A stretch of 64,000 nucleotides of DNA from CAYUIS01 sp964444825 (GCA_964444825.1 CAYUIS010000002.1:7814-71813); one strand, 5' to 3'; positions 55,128 to 64,000 are shown, counted from the stretch's first letter. A program made the numbers and translations. The notes: a model not told the origin generated them from the letters alone.

Positions 55128-56288
55128 CTAGTACAGGAACATCGGCTTGCCCAAAACGTGCCACACCTTGGGGCGATAGTTGTCCACGTCGTATAGCGCC
55201 CGCACGTCGACTTGCTTCACCCCCAGCGTGGGAGACTCGGCCGAGACGTCCGTATAGCGCCCGTCCCGCAGCGCCACCATCCGGCCCGTCTTCCCAATGG
55301 CAAGCAGATCCAATGCCGTGTTAGCATAGTTCACGGCCACCATCGTGTCTAGCGCATCGGGTGCTCCCGAGCGCATCAGATACGCCAGTTCTTGACACAT
55401 CGTCTTCGAACCGGTAATACGCTCCAGTTTCTGGGCCGTGACAGCGCCGATGCCACCCAGCTTCTTGTGTCCATAGGAATCAGCAATACCTGCCTGAACG
55501 ACCTCTCCCTCAACCTCGTGAGCGCCCTCCGAAATGGTCAGGATGGCGTAGCGACTGGGGTTAGCCGCCTTGTCCGCCATCAGCAGGCCGGCCAGCCGCT
55601 CAATATCAAAGGAAACCTCGGATATGATGGCTCGATCTGCACCGGACAGGTAGGCCGCGATGAGAGAGGTCTCTCCCGAGTGTCGCCCGAACAGCTCGAT
55701 CACGCCGATGCGCTCGTGAGAGGCAGCCGTGGAGCGCAACTGGTGAATAAAGTAGACGCTTCGCGTGACGGCCGTGGAAAACCCGATACAAAAGTCGGTT
55801 CCGAACACATCGTTGTCCATCGTCTTTGGAATGCTGATGACGGGAAAGCCCTCGCGATGAATGCGGGCCGCGTATCCCAGGGTATCCTCTCCGCCTATGG
55901 GGATCAACACGTCCACTCCTAGGTGTTCCAGCGCCCTCAACACGTGGTCCGTAAAGTCTAGCAATTCGCCGCCGTCCAGTTGCCGGGCACCCCCGGCATC
56001 CAGAAAACCAGGGATCTGCGAGGGCCGCACACGGCTCGGATTGGTGCGGGAGGTGTGCAGGAACGTACCACCAGTCCGGTCTATGGTACGCACCACAAGG
56101 CCGTCAAGCGGCATCGTACACTCCGGGTGGGTGCTAGGGTCGTCAGGATTGTAGAACAGCAGGCCGCGCCAACCTCGGCGGATGCCGATTGGCTCGTGCC
56201 CTTCACTGATGGCCCGGTTGACCAACGCCTTGATGCAAGGATTTAGACCGGGAACGTCGCCTCCTCCCGTCAGAACACCGATCCTCAT
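55128..56288 (-). CDS. Phosphofructokinase paralogue, PPi-type active site
   Basis: A 386-residue protein of the group III PFK type, with GGGDVPGLNP at the N-terminus, GGEDTLGYA (D135 at the position of E. coli G104), PKTMDND (K155 at position 124, catalytic D158) and FGRHSGETS. In studied family members Asp104 plus Lys124 go with pyrophosphate as phosphoryl donor; Gly104 goes with ATP. PPi-dependent enzymes run reversibly between glycolysis and gluconeogenesis. It starts 4 bp after the YbaK-like gene and precedes the ATP-type paralogue. Confidence 0.88.
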   Translation of the reverse strand: MRIGVLTGGGDVPGLNPCIKALVNRAISEGHEPIGIRRGWRGLLFYNPDDPSTHPECTMPLDGLVVRTIDRTGGTFLHTSRTNPSRVRPSQIPGFLDAGGARQLDGGELLDFTDHVLRALEHLGVDVLIPIGGEDTLGYAARIHREGFPVISIPKTMDNDVFGTDFCIGFSTAVTRSVYFIHQLRSTAASHERIGVIELFGRHSGETSLIAAYLSGADRAIISEVSFDIERLAGLLMADKAANPSRYAILTISEGAHEVEGEVVQAGIADSYGHKKLGGIGAVTAQKLERITGSKTMCQELAYLMRSGAPDALDTMVAVNYANTALDLLAIGKTGRMVALRDGRYTDVSAESPTLGVKQVDVRALYDVDNYRPKVWHVLGKPMFLY

Positions 56289-56292
56289 TTTT

Positions 56293-56775
56293 CTATTCCT
56301 CCGTAGGTGGGCTCTCTATCAAATCGGCCACGCGCCCATTCGTGACCCGCACCAGCACCCCATAGGGAATGGGGAACACAACACTAGGATGACCGGCTGC
56401 TGCATAGACCGTCTCGAAGCGGCTCAGTGATTCATCGATCCAGGTTGCCAAGGGCTGACGATGTCCTATGGGTGGCACACCCCCAATGCTAAAGCCGGTC
56501 TCCTGGCGCACACGGTCGGCATCGGCAATCATAACTCGCCGGGCCTCCAACAGTCCCTTCAGTTTGAGCGGGTCGGCCCGCCGGTCGCCAGCCACCAGCA
56601 CGAGCACTGGACGTCCATCGGCCAGAAAGACCAGGGACTTGACGATACTGCCCAACACTGTACCCAGGGCATCGGCGGCCAACTGTGCCGTACGGGCGCT
56701 CTCCGCCAGTTCCACCACCTTGACGTCCAGACCGGCTGTCTCCAATGCGGCTTGCACCCGTGCCGGGCCTTTCAT
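56293..56775 (-). CDS. YbaK/EbsC-type aminoacyl-tRNA deacylase
   Basis: A 160-residue protein of the YbaK/ProX editing family, which hydrolyses mischarged tRNA in trans. The key lysine is present (K46 in SIVKSLVF) along with the GGVPPIGH loop and the VLVLVAGDRRAD strand. Specific substrate (Cys-tRNA-Pro, Ala-tRNA-Pro or other) cannot be told. Its start overlaps the dnaE stop by 4 bp (ATGA), indicating translational coupling. Confidence 0.9.
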   Translation of the reverse strand: MKGPARVQAALETAGLDVKVVELAESARTAQLAADALGTVLGSIVKSLVFLADGRPVLVLVAGDRRADPLKLKGLLEARRVMIADADRVRQETGFSIGGVPPIGHRQPLATWIDESLSRFETVYAAAGHPSVVFPIPYGVLVRVTNGRVADLIESPPTEE

Positions 56776-59700
56776 CTTGCTGCCTCCACGTGCACCCCCT
56801 CGGGTCCCACCATCGCGCTCAGTTCGCGCATCAACTCAGGGCCATAGTGCGTCCTATCATTCGGAAAAGCCAACTCGATCGGCTTGTTTTCACCACCGAC
56901 CAGGCGAATGACAAACCGGTCCTGGCCTGAGTATCCCACCAACAGGCTGTGGACGCTGTGCAGTCTCTCCACGTCCTGCGTTTGCTCGCCGCTGCGCGTC
57001 AAGGTCACGCGCACCGTGTGTTTCGGCGCTGACGGGGACGTCGCGTGTCCCCTCACGGCTGCCCTGGGGGCACCTGAGCCCGAACCTGGCACGCTCCCGT
57101 GGACGCGACGAGCCCTCTTGTCATCACCCGGGACGACCATCGCATCTGGCGTCTTGACCCAACTGCACAGCAGACTGGGCGTATCCCGCCGCCCGGCTTC
57201 TACCTTCCCGCCGACGACCACGATACGTTCCGGCTGCCACACATTCTTGGTATTGGCCCACACCTTGGGAAAGACAACCACGTCGCAGGTCCCCTGCAGA
57301 TCCTCCAACGTCACAAAGGCCATCTCGTCGCCCTTTTGCGTCGTGTGCCGGCGCACCCGCTGCACCATTCCGACCACAGTCAACTGCTGACCGTGGTTAT
57401 CGCCGCTCAGCGTCCCAGCGTATCCGGTCACCACATCCTGGAGTTCGATCAACGCCTCGGTCAAGGGATGCTCGGACACATAGACGCCGACCAGTTCCTT
57501 CTCCCAGATCAGTATCTCCTTCTGGGGCACCTCGGGAACGCGGGATAGCGAGGGCAGCATCGTTTCCTTGGCATCCAGGTGCACACCCGTGCCCTCGCCA
57601 AACAGGCTCATTTGGCCCACGTCCCGGGCGCGATGAACGGTCGCACTAAGCCCGACGATTCGCTCCACGACAGGAAGAAGCTGCGAACGGGTTCCAAAGT
57701 CCCGCAGCGCCCCCACCTTGATCAAGCTCTCCAGCGCCCGCCGGTTGACCTGGCGCATATCCACACGCCGACAAAAGCCATCCAAATCCCGAAAGGGTCC
57801 CTTCGTCTCCCGAGCATCCAGAATCACCTGAACGGGCCCTTCACCCACGTTCTTGATCGCCCCCATGCCAAAGCGGATCGCAAGCGCGTCCCCATCCTGC
57901 TCCTCAATGGTGAAATCGAGCCCGGACAGATTCACATTTGGCGGGAGCACCTCGATATCCATTCGCTGACACTCGGCAATCAGTAGGCCGACCTTTTCGG
58001 TATTGTTCCGCTCGACGGTCAGCAATGCGGCCATATACTCGACGGGATACTTGGCCTTGAGATAGGCGGTCTGACACGTCAGGACGGCATAGTCGGCGGC
58101 GTGGGCCTTGTTAAAGCCGTAGCGAGCAAAATACTCAATGTCGTCATAGATGGCCTCGGCCGTCTCGCGAGGCAGGCCACCGTGGGCCATAGCCCCCTCC
58201 ACGAACGAGGAGCGCTGTTCAAGCAGGGCCGCTTTCTTCTTCTTGCCAACCGCGCGCCTGACCAGATCCGCCTCAGACGCGGTATACCCAGCGATGTCGG
58301 TCAACAGGCGGATGATCTGCTCTTGATAGACAATGATCCCATAGGTCTCTTCGAGGATCGACTCCAGGCCGGGATGGCGATACTCGATCGGCTCACGACC
58401 GTGCATGCGGTCTATATAGTCGTCGATGTGTTCCATCGGACCGGGACGGAACAGGCTGATGGTCGCGACGATGTGATCAAATTCCTTGGGCCGCATCTTC
58501 ATCAGCACACGCCGCATGCCCTGCCCCTCGACCTGGAAGACGCCCATCACGTCCCCTCGGGACAGCAGGTCGTAGATGATCGGATCATCGGTGGGGATGG
58601 TGTCGAGACTCAGGGTCACACCGTGTCGCTGTTCGATCAACTCGCACGCGCGTCGCATGATGGTGAGCGTCGCGAGACCCAGGTAGTCGATCTTGAGCAG
58701 GCCGAGTTCCTCCAACTCGTCCATCTTGTATTGCGTGACGACCCCGATCTCACCCGAAGCACCGCCTCGCGTGGGCCGGTTCAGCGGCGTGTACTCGACC
58801 AGGGGGACGTCGGACACGATGACGCCCGCTGCGTGCGTGCTGGCGTGGCGCAGGTTGCCCTCTACCCCGCGCGCCGTGTCGATCAGGCGTCTGATGTGCT
58901 CCTCGGTCTCGTAGACCTCCCGAAGCTCGGCCACGTCCTCCAACGACTTGTCCAGCTTGACCCCGGGCCCAACCGGTACCAGGCGGGCGATACGATCCAC
59001 CTCGGGCAACGGATAGTCGAGCGCTCGCCCCACGTCACGGATGGCGGCCTTGGCCCCCATCGTCCCAAAGGTGATGATCTGGGCCACCTGCTCCTGCCCA
59101 TATTTGTCGACAGTATACTCGATCAGGCGCTCCCGCTGGTCATCCGGATAGTCCAGGTCGATATCGGGCATCGTCACCCGACCGGTATTGAGAAAACGCT
59201 CAAAGATCAGTCCGTGTTGGAGCGGATCCAGATTGGTGATACTGAGGCTATAGGCGACGATGGAACTGGCACCGGACCCACGCACGTTCCACCAGATTCC
59301 CTGATCGTGGGAGAAACGACACAGGTCCCACACGATCAGAAAGTAGGTGTCAAAACCCATCTCGTGGATCACGCCCAGCTCATAGTCGAGACGCTCATTG
59401 ATCTGGGGGGTCAAGACGTCGTATTTTCCGTGCAGGCCCTGCTCGCACAGAGAACGCAGATAGCTGCGCGCATCGTAGCCCTCGGGAACCTCGAATAAGG
59501 GCAGGTGATAGTTGCCGAACTCGAGCTCCACCTCGCACATCTCTGCGATGCGCACCGTGTTGGCGAGGGCCTCGGGCGTGTCGGGGAACAGGGCCGCCAT
59601 CTGGTCAGCGCTCGCCATATAGTAGGTATCACCCTGCATTCGCATGCGCTGCGGTTCGTTGACGGTCTTGCCCGTCTGGATGCACAGCAGCACATCATGA

Positions 59701-60347
59701 ATGCTCGCATCCTCCCGGCGGGTGTAATGCACGTCATTCGTGGCGACGAGCGGCAGGTCCAGCTCGCGCGCCAACGTGACGATGTGGCCATTCGCGGCTG
59801 ACAGCTCGGGTATAAAGTGCTCTTGCAGCTCCAAAAAGTAGCGGCCTTCGAACACATCACGGTACCAGCGCATGACGTCTCGCGCGTCGTCGATCCGGCC
59901 ATCCCTGACCAGGCGAACGACCTCGGACGACCCACATCCAGACAGGACAATGATCCCATCAGAGTGCTCGGCCAACACCTCCTTGTCGACGCGGGGCTTG
60001 TAGTAGAAACCCTCCAACTGGGCGATGGTCGCCAAGGACATCAGGTTACGATAACCGGTATTGTTCTGGGCCAGCAGAACCACGTGGCTGTGTCGGCGGT
60101 CGCGTTGTGCGTCCCGGTCGGACCGTCCCCTGGCTGCGACGTAGCTCTCCATCCCGATAATGGGCTTGATGCCGACCGCTTTGCACGCCTTGTAGAACTG
60201 CACGGCACCGTACATCGCGCCGTGGTCGGTCAGAGCAACCGCTGGCATCCCAAGTTCAGCGCCACGCTCGGCCAGTTCGCGGCAACTGCTGAGGCCATCG
60301 AGCAGGGAGTACTCACTGTGGACGTGGAGGTGGACGAATTCGGTCAT
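56772..60347 (-). CDS. dnaE: DNA polymerase III alpha subunit
   Basis: Replicative polymerase, 1191 residues. The N-terminal PHP domain (VHLHVHSEYSLLDG, ALTDHGAMYG) keeps metal-binding His/Asp. The palm carries catalytic D395 and D397 (MPDIDLDYPDD) and a third Asp near LKIDYLGL. The beta-clamp and fingers regions follow (GIIVYQEQ, YGFNKAHAADYAVLTCQTAYLKAKYPVEY). An OB-fold (TVVGMVQRVRRHTTQKGDEMAFVTLEDL) and a tau-binding-like C-terminus end the protein. There is no inserted exonuclease, so it is DnaE and not PolC. It leads an apparent operon with the deacylase and both PFKs. Confidence 0.96.
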   Translation of the reverse strand: MTEFVHLHVHSEYSLLDGLSSCRELAERGAELGMPAVALTDHGAMYGAVQFYKACKAVGIKPIIGMESYVAARGRSDRDAQRDRRHSHVVLLAQNNTGYRNLMSLATIAQLEGFYYKPRVDKEVLAEHSDGIIVLSGCGSSEVVRLVRDGRIDDARDVMRWYRDVFEGRYFLELQEHFIPELSAANGHIVTLARELDLPLVATNDVHYTRREDASIHDVLLCIQTGKTVNEPQRMRMQGDTYYMASADQMAALFPDTPEALANTVRIAEMCEVELEFGNYHLPLFEVPEGYDARSYLRSLCEQGLHGKYDVLTPQINERLDYELGVIHEMGFDTYFLIVWDLCRFSHDQGIWWNVRGSGASSIVAYSLSITNLDPLQHGLIFERFLNTGRVTMPDIDLDYPDDQRERLIEYTVDKYGQEQVAQIITFGTMGAKAAIRDVGRALDYPLPEVDRIARLVPVGPGVKLDKSLEDVAELREVYETEEHIRRLIDTARGVEGNLRHASTHAAGVIVSDVPLVEYTPLNRPTRGGASGEIGVVTQYKMDELEELGLLKIDYLGLATLTIMRRACELIEQRHGVTLSLDTIPTDDPIIYDLLSRGDVMGVFQVEGQGMRRVLMKMRPKEFDHIVATISLFRPGPMEHIDDYIDRMHGREPIEYRHPGLESILEETYGIIVYQEQIIRLLTDIAGYTASEADLVRRAVGKKKKAALLEQRSSFVEGAMAHGGLPRETAEAIYDDIEYFARYGFNKAHAADYAVLTCQTAYLKAKYPVEYMAALLTVERNNTEKVGLLIAECQRMDIEVLPPNVNLSGLDFTIEEQDGDALAIRFGMGAIKNVGEGPVQVILDARETKGPFRDLDGFCRRVDMRQVNRRALESLIKVGALRDFGTRSQLLPVVERIVGLSATVHRARDVGQMSLFGEGTGVHLDAKETMLPSLSRVPEVPQKEILIWEKELVGVYVSEHPLTEALIELQDVVTGYAGTLSGDNHGQQLTVVGMVQRVRRHTTQKGDEMAFVTLEDLQGTCDVVVFPKVWANTKNVWQPERIVVVGGKVEAGRRDTPSLLCSWVKTPDAMVVPGDDKRARRVHGSVPGSGSGAPRAAVRGHATSPSAPKHTVRVTLTRSGEQTQDVERLHSVHSLLVGYSGQDRFVIRLVGGENKPIELAFPNDRTHYGPELMRELSAMVGPEGVHVEAAR

Positions 60348-60430
60348 CGTTCCAGATTATACCACAGCGCAAAACAGAGTGCTAGTCTTTCCGGCGAAGA
60401 TTAGCAGGTAAGCTGGGAAAAAGGGTTGTA

Positions 60431-60445
60431 CAGGTGCAACGCACC
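60431..60445. repeat. GGTGCAACGCACC repeat arm at the gap edge
   Basis: CAGGTGCAACGCACC stands immediately before the N run. Related arms occur at 62273-62307, 63398-63433 and 63480-63518. Confidence 0.6.
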
Positions 60446-60545
60446 NNNNNNNNNNNNNNNNNNNNNNNNNNNNNNNNNNNNNNNNNNNNNNNNNNNNNNN
60501 NNNNNNNNNNNNNNNNNNNNNNNNNNNNNNNNNNNNNNNNNNNNN
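60446..60545. other. Assembly gap (100 N)
   Basis: A placeholder of exactly 100 N. It begins at a repeat arm that recurs nearby, so the join was probably made across a repeat. It removes the 3' end of the gene at 60546-60776. Confidence 0.9.
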
Positions 60546-60776
60546 TCCATACCAATAGCCAGCCTCCATTTGGAGGGAGGCGCTGCCCGATGGCCCGATG
60601 GCGGTCTGGGACATGGCGCCCTCAATGGCATAGCGGGCCGAGGCCATACGGTGGCCGCCGCCCGCCACTACGTCCCACGGGATGCGAAAGTTGGGCGAGG
60701 ACCTGGCCAGGGCCAGGCCCGCCACCAACGTCATACAGAGCATGCTGAGCACCAGCACGGCTGCACGCTTTTTCAT
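60546..60776 (-). CDS. Small secreted protein, 3' end lost in gap
   Basis: Seventy-seven codons are readable from ATG 60776 (GGAGG upstream). There is a signal peptide (MKKRAAVLVLSMLCMTLVAGLALA), then SPNFRIPWDVVAGGGHRMASARY and EGAMSQTAIGPSGSASLQMEAGYWYG. This pattern is frequent in short secreted or leader-like bacterial proteins of unknown function. The true stop lies in or beyond the N run. It lies 41 bp downstream of the next lipoprotein gene and is likely co-transcribed with it. Confidence 0.7.
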
Positions 60777-60817
60777 GGGTGTTCCTCCTTCACCCGGGGA
60801 GCACTAGCGCAGTGGCG

Positions 60818-62095
60818 CTAATGGAACCCGAACAGGACCCAGACCAGACCATCTGCATCCACAGCGTCCAGGGCCATACCGATGGGCGACCCGCTGGCCT
60901 GCTCGTTCACCCCGGTGGCCCCCAGGTAAACCGGGCTGCCGGCCTGGATGCGCGCCGCCGGGTCGGCCTTGACCTGGGCCGGGCCCTGCACAACGATGAC
61001 CAGGTAGTCGCCGGGCGCGGCTGCGCCGCCGACCGGGCCAAACTGAGCGCCCGGCTCGAGATCATCGAGGCCGGCCTCAACGATGCTCATCGTGGTGCGG
61101 CCAGCGACGACGCCGAGGACAGTCTCCCCAGGCACAGCCGGGACCACCTTGATCACCGGGCTTTGCAGGCTCTTTATCTCCGCGTCCACACCGGCGGGGA
61201 CGACGGCAGCGCCGGGCTGGAGGGAGCGCCCAGAGGTGTTGCGAGCCACGTAACGAACGGCGCAGCCGGTGCAGCCGCCATTGACATAGATGGGGTCGTC
61301 AAAGTAACCGGCGTACTGGCCGGATCCCGAGGTGAAACCGTAAAAGGCCCGTCCCTCTGCAGCCCGAGCGGTGACACCCGTAGAGGCATCACCCGTCCCA
61401 AAAGCCCAGCCAAAGACGCCATCGCCGCCACCATCCGCGTAGCCCTCGGCGTTGACGCCCCACCAGTCGTCACTCGATCCATCCTCGGAACGGGCCAGCA
61501 GGCCGTATCCATCGGTGGCCGTGATGGCAGCACCGTGCTCGACCCCTCTGATGATCATGCCGTGGGTGTCAACCGTGGCATCATCAGCCCCATCAATCCC
61601 GACGCCAGCTATGCCCGCCACCTGTACGCCGATCCCGATGCCATCGCCGAGGTTGCCCACGTTGAGCATGCCGGGATATTCGGTATCCGCCATCACCGTC
61701 CCTGCCATCACCGCTCCGTCGACCAGGCTCATGGCGTAGGGCGCTCCGGTGAGCGTCATACGCGGCTGCATCTCGCCATCACCGTTCACCTCCACGCCCA
61801 GCGTCAACTGGTCGGCAAAGATGCTTGGCGTGATGGGTTGGACCGATCCTAGAACGACGTTAAACAGGCCATTGGTGACGGTGACCGTCTGGGCTTCCTC
61901 CCACTCTAGAATGGGGTTGGGCACGCCGGGGCTATACAAACGAAAGGCTATGTCGTAGGTCCCCTCTGGCACGGGGTTGCCGGAAGGGTCGGTCAGGCGG
62001 CCCTGATAGGACAAAAGCGGCCGCAAGCAGCCACTCACTAGCACAGCCAAAAGCCCAAGGGCGAGAGACACCATATAGATCCGTTTTCTGTACAC
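60818..62095 (-). CDS. Lipoprotein with tail-fibre-like N-terminal domain
   Basis: A 425-residue protein with a lipobox (VLVSGC, Cys23). The domain LSYQGRLTDPSGNPVPEGTYDIAFRLY is common in secreted bacterial proteins with phage tail-fibre-like repeats. A Gly/Ala-rich middle follows (GIGIGVQVAGIAGVGIDGADD, GYGLLARSEDG, GVFGWAFG), probably beta-rich rungs. The C-terminal ~150 residues (ARNTSGRSLQPGAAVVPAGVD onward) form another beta domain. No enzymatic motif is visible. It is likely a surface or trimeric fibre protein. Confidence 0.72.
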   Translation of the reverse strand: MYRKRIYMVSLALGLLAVLVSGCLRPLLSYQGRLTDPSGNPVPEGTYDIAFRLYSPGVPNPILEWEEAQTVTVTNGLFNVVLGSVQPITPSIFADQLTLGVEVNGDGEMQPRMTLTGAPYAMSLVDGAVMAGTVMADTEYPGMLNVGNLGDGIGIGVQVAGIAGVGIDGADDATVDTHGMIIRGVEHGAAITATDGYGLLARSEDGSSDDWWGVNAEGYADGGGDGVFGWAFGTGDASTGVTARAAEGRAFYGFTSGSGQYAGYFDDPIYVNGGCTGCAVRYVARNTSGRSLQPGAAVVPAGVDAEIKSLQSPVIKVVPAVPGETVLGVVAGRTTMSIVEAGLDDLEPGAQFGPVGGAAAPGDYLVIVVQGPAQVKADPAARIQAGSPVYLGATGVNEQASGSPIGMALDAVDADGLVWVLFGFH

Positions 62096-62272
62096 GATAT
62101 CCTCCCTAAAACTTTAGTGTAAGCACTACACAACCAGGGCCAACGTGCCTGTCAAACGATAAGGATGCTGATGATCGTCCACATCTCAACACAGAGTGAC
62201 GTGGAGAACGGAGAGATATGAAAAGATGGCCTGACCCGGCGCTCTCTGCACCCCCACAATGGAACCGACGCG

Positions 62273-62307
62273 AGATGCAACACACCCAAACCAGGTGCGT
62301 CGCATCT
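62273..62307. repeat. Imperfect hairpin, GTGCAACGCACC family
   Basis: AGATGCAACACACC and GGTGCGTCGCATCT pair with two mismatches across a 7-nt loop. It lies at the 3' end of the minus-strand gene at 62306 and may act as its terminator. Confidence 0.55.
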
Positions 62308-63367
62308 ATTCAGGCCGGTCGGGGTAAAAGTCGACGACAGCCTGCTCGCCGACAAAAGAGAGCACGGCCACCCGTCCTCTGGCGGCTTGTGGCACCACTG
62401 ACGTACCCGCGGTCTCGGCCACGGCCTGGGTGAGCGTCTCCAGAGACAGGGCTAGCCCGATCACGGTGCGTGATTCGGCCATCTGGAAGCGTATGCCGGA
62501 AGGGCCGTCGACCCAGATCTCCTGCGCCGGGTCCCACACCAGGAAATAGGGGGCAAAGTCGCCTACCGCGGGGTCATACAGAACGCCGACGACGGCATCG
62601 TCCCCCAGATCGGGGTTGACGCGCGCCGAGCCGGCCGGGCGGCCGGTGGTCACGTCGCCATCCAGGTCGAGCGCAAAAAGCCAGTCGGTGTAGGCCGGTG
62701 GGTTGGGAACCGGTTCGTAGAGCAAGACCCAGACGACGACCTCTCCCTGCCCGGGCCATCCAGTCAGTTCTTCCGGCAGTCCTCCCGTCGAGTCAACCGT
62801 CAACCGCAGATCGGGACGGACGCTGGCGGAGCGGATGTCAACACCGGCCGGCACGCCCTCCACGGCTGCCCCACCCTCGTAGGCCCGCACATCACCCTGG
62901 ACGTCAGATGGCATCAGCGTCGGCACCGGCGTCGACGTGGGGGTCGGCGACGGAATAGGCGTGGGCGACGGAATCGGGGTCAGCGACGGGATCGGCGTCG
63001 GCGTGCAGGCGTGGACGTGCACGACCGCGTCCGTCATCTGCCTCGGCTTGCGCTGGATGGCGGTGATGACATAATCGTCTGGTTTGTCGTCGGCGACGAA
63101 CTCGGCGAGGGGACCGCTCCCGGTGATGGCGCCCCCGGAGGCGCGCCACTCGATCTCTGCGCCATCCTCAAGGACACCCTCGACACGGAACTGGCTTCGA
63201 TCCCCCTGGCACAGGGTGATCTCCTCCGGGCTGATGACCAGCGGAGGAAGTTGCGCTCCACCCCTCGTGCAGGCCCGCACCAAGGAGATCAACGCCACCA
63301 CCACCACCACGACCATCATACCGACGGTGAACCAGAACATTATCACGCGCGTCTTTTCGTCCAGCAT
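62306..63367 (-). CDS. Single-pass membrane protein with Ig-like and C-terminal beta domains
   Basis: A 353-residue protein. ATG 63367 follows GGGAGGC and begins directly before a transmembrane helix (MFWFTVGMMVVVVVVALISLV). An Ig-like domain follows (PPLVISPEEITLCQGDRSQFRV ... AEFVADDKPDDYVITA), then a Pro/Thr/Ser linker (TPIPSLTPIPSPT repeats). The C-terminal domain (VVVWVLLYEPVPN, WLFALDLDGDVTTGRPAGS, YFLVWDP) resembles CBM9/DOMON-like beta-sandwiches in layout. Function unknown; likely an envelope protein. Confidence 0.72.
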   Translation of the reverse strand: MLDEKTRVIMFWFTVGMMVVVVVVALISLVRACTRGGAQLPPLVISPEEITLCQGDRSQFRVEGVLEDGAEIEWRASGGAITGSGPLAEFVADDKPDDYVITAIQRKPRQMTDAVVHVHACTPTPIPSLTPIPSPTPIPSPTPTSTPVPTLMPSDVQGDVRAYEGGAAVEGVPAGVDIRSASVRPDLRLTVDSTGGLPEELTGWPGQGEVVVWVLLYEPVPNPPAYTDWLFALDLDGDVTTGRPAGSARVNPDLGDDAVVGVLYDPAVGDFAPYFLVWDPAQEIWVDGPSGIRFQMAESRTVIGLALSLETLTQAVAETAGTSVVPQAARGRVAVLSFVGEQAVVDFYPDRPE

Positions 63368-63397
63368 CAAGCCTCCCCAAACCGCATACGATGACAG

Positions 63398-63433
63398 GTG
63401 CAACGCACCGTTGTGGATCACGTGCGTTGCACC
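63398..63433. repeat. Hairpin, GTGCAACGCACC family
   Basis: GGTGCAACGCAC pairs exactly with GTGCGTTGCACC across a 12-nt loop, upstream of the membrane-protein gene and downstream of the M48 gene. Confidence 0.65.
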
Positions 63434-63479
63434 CTGGCACCGCCCGCGAGTATACCACAGCAGAGGTCTATGGTCAACG

Positions 63480-63518
63480 AAAGGTGCAACGCGCCCCAAC
63501 CAGGCGCATCGCACCTTT
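63480..63518 (-). terminator. Hairpin after the M48 peptidase gene
   Basis: AAAGGTGCAACGCGCC and GGCGCATCGCACCTTT pair with two mismatches across a 7-nt loop, 16 bp beyond the M48 stop codon. It belongs to the same GTGCAACGC family. Confidence 0.55.
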
Positions 63519-63533
63519 GGAAAACAATTGGGA

Positions 63534-64000
63534 CTAGGTCGCACCGCCGGCCGCCACGTTCTTGTCCATCATGGCTCTCAAGCGGCGATACTCGTTCGAT
63601 CTGGCGTAGCTGGTCAACTCCTCGATACGCCGGATCGTCATCGGATGGGTCGTCAGCATCTCGCCCAACTCGCCCAGGATGTGGTCGTCCTCCGCCTCGA
63701 TGCGCCTAAAGGCCCGTTCAAGCTCGGCCCGCGTCCGGGCGTCGGCGCCCGCTGCCAGCTTGACCAGGGCGGACACGGCCTTGCGAGGATCACCACAGGC
63801 CAGCAGCCCGGCTCTATCGGCCGAGAACTCGCAGGCCCGATTCCACCACAGGAAGGCCATCGCCAGGACAGCGGATGCCACAAATGGGCTGGGGATACCG
63901 GCCATACCTCCCACGAGGGAGTTGAGTCTCGTATGACCCAGGCGAACGTGGCCCAGCTCGTGGCCCAGGATGAATCGCATCTCGTCGGCGTCCATCACCT
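63534..64000 (-). CDS. M48-family metallopeptidase, 5' end outside window
   Basis: The frame is open to the right edge, so the N-terminal part is missing. The zinc site HELGH lies in DEMRFILGHELGHVRLGHTRL, and the third ligand Glu is in ACEFSADRAGLLA. A hydrophobic helix lies between (SPFVASAVLAMAFLWW), as in HtpX-like membrane peptidases. The end (TTHPMTIRRIEEL) is also typical (HP..RI..L). Likely role: membrane or envelope protein quality control. Confidence 0.9.
   Translation of the reverse strand, partial: VMDADEMRFILGHELGHVRLGHTRLNSLVGGMAGIPSPFVASAVLAMAFLWWNRACEFSADRAGLLACGDPRKAVSALVKLAAGADARTRAELERAFRRIEAEDDHILGELGEMLTTHPMTIRRIEELTSYARSNEYRRLRAMMDKNVAAGGAT

Noticed and set aside
1..64000. 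Possible prophage or integrative element carrying the cytochrome locus
   Set aside because: No integrase, transposase, tRNA gene or attachment repeats were seen at either side; only small intergenic repeats and a gene remnant.

Overview
The window looks like part of a Chloroflexota (Anaerolineae-like) chromosome recovered as a draft or metagenome-assembled scaffold. This is inference from gene content: secreted multi-domain proteins ending in an aromatic-Leu-Pro tail, Pro/Thr-rich linkers, DUF5667 and DUF3160 proteins, a separate methylmalonyl-CoA mutase catalytic subunit and class III PFKs. Two runs of exactly 100 N (11055-11154, 60446-60545) mark scaffold joins. I see no rRNA, tRNA, CRISPR array, insertion sequence or phage module.

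Region 1 (1-33.0 kb, + strand) is the accessory core. In order: the end of a secreted Asp-box protein; a b6-type cytochrome b and a Tat-exported Rieske protein (quinol-oxidising core); a degenerate RsbT-like protein; a membrane-anchored 6-heme cytochrome; a membrane protein with a C-terminal zinc ribbon; a giant cytochrome with at least 50 visible CxxCH sites and a DUF5667-like N-terminus; a secreted protein with a near-perfect internal duplication; a receiver protein lacking its phospho-acceptor Asp; an ECF sigma factor overlapping its DUF5667 anti-sigma partner; a 3251-residue beta-helix/cadherin-like surface protein; and an 18-heme cytochrome fused to adhesin-like domains. My reading is an envelope electron-export system: quinol to cytochrome b/Rieske, to the 6-heme cytochrome, to very large surface cytochromes, with ECF control. 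A shared promoter-like motif (CCCGTATGGTTT) lies upstream of three units.

Region 2 (33.0-42.6 kb) starts with a decayed stretch (subtilase remnant, AlkZ-related gene, relic of a response-regulator C-terminus). A two-component pair, tgt, an FG-GAP-like protein, two lipoproteins (one DUF3160) and UppP follow.

Region 3 (42.6-54 kb) holds a minus-strand protein with the layout and complementary catalytic residues of animal soluble adenylyl cyclase, and a minus-strand secreted clostripain-family protease. A PstS-like lipoprotein and the methylmalonyl-CoA mutase large subunit follow on the plus strand.

Region 4 (54-64 kb, minus strand) is mostly housekeeping: dnaE, a YbaK-like deacylase and two PFK paralogues with ATP-type and PPi-type active-site residues form an operon. 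Small secreted or lipoprotein genes and a partial M48 peptidase follow to the right edge. Intergenic spaces throughout carry several families of dispersed palindromic repeats.
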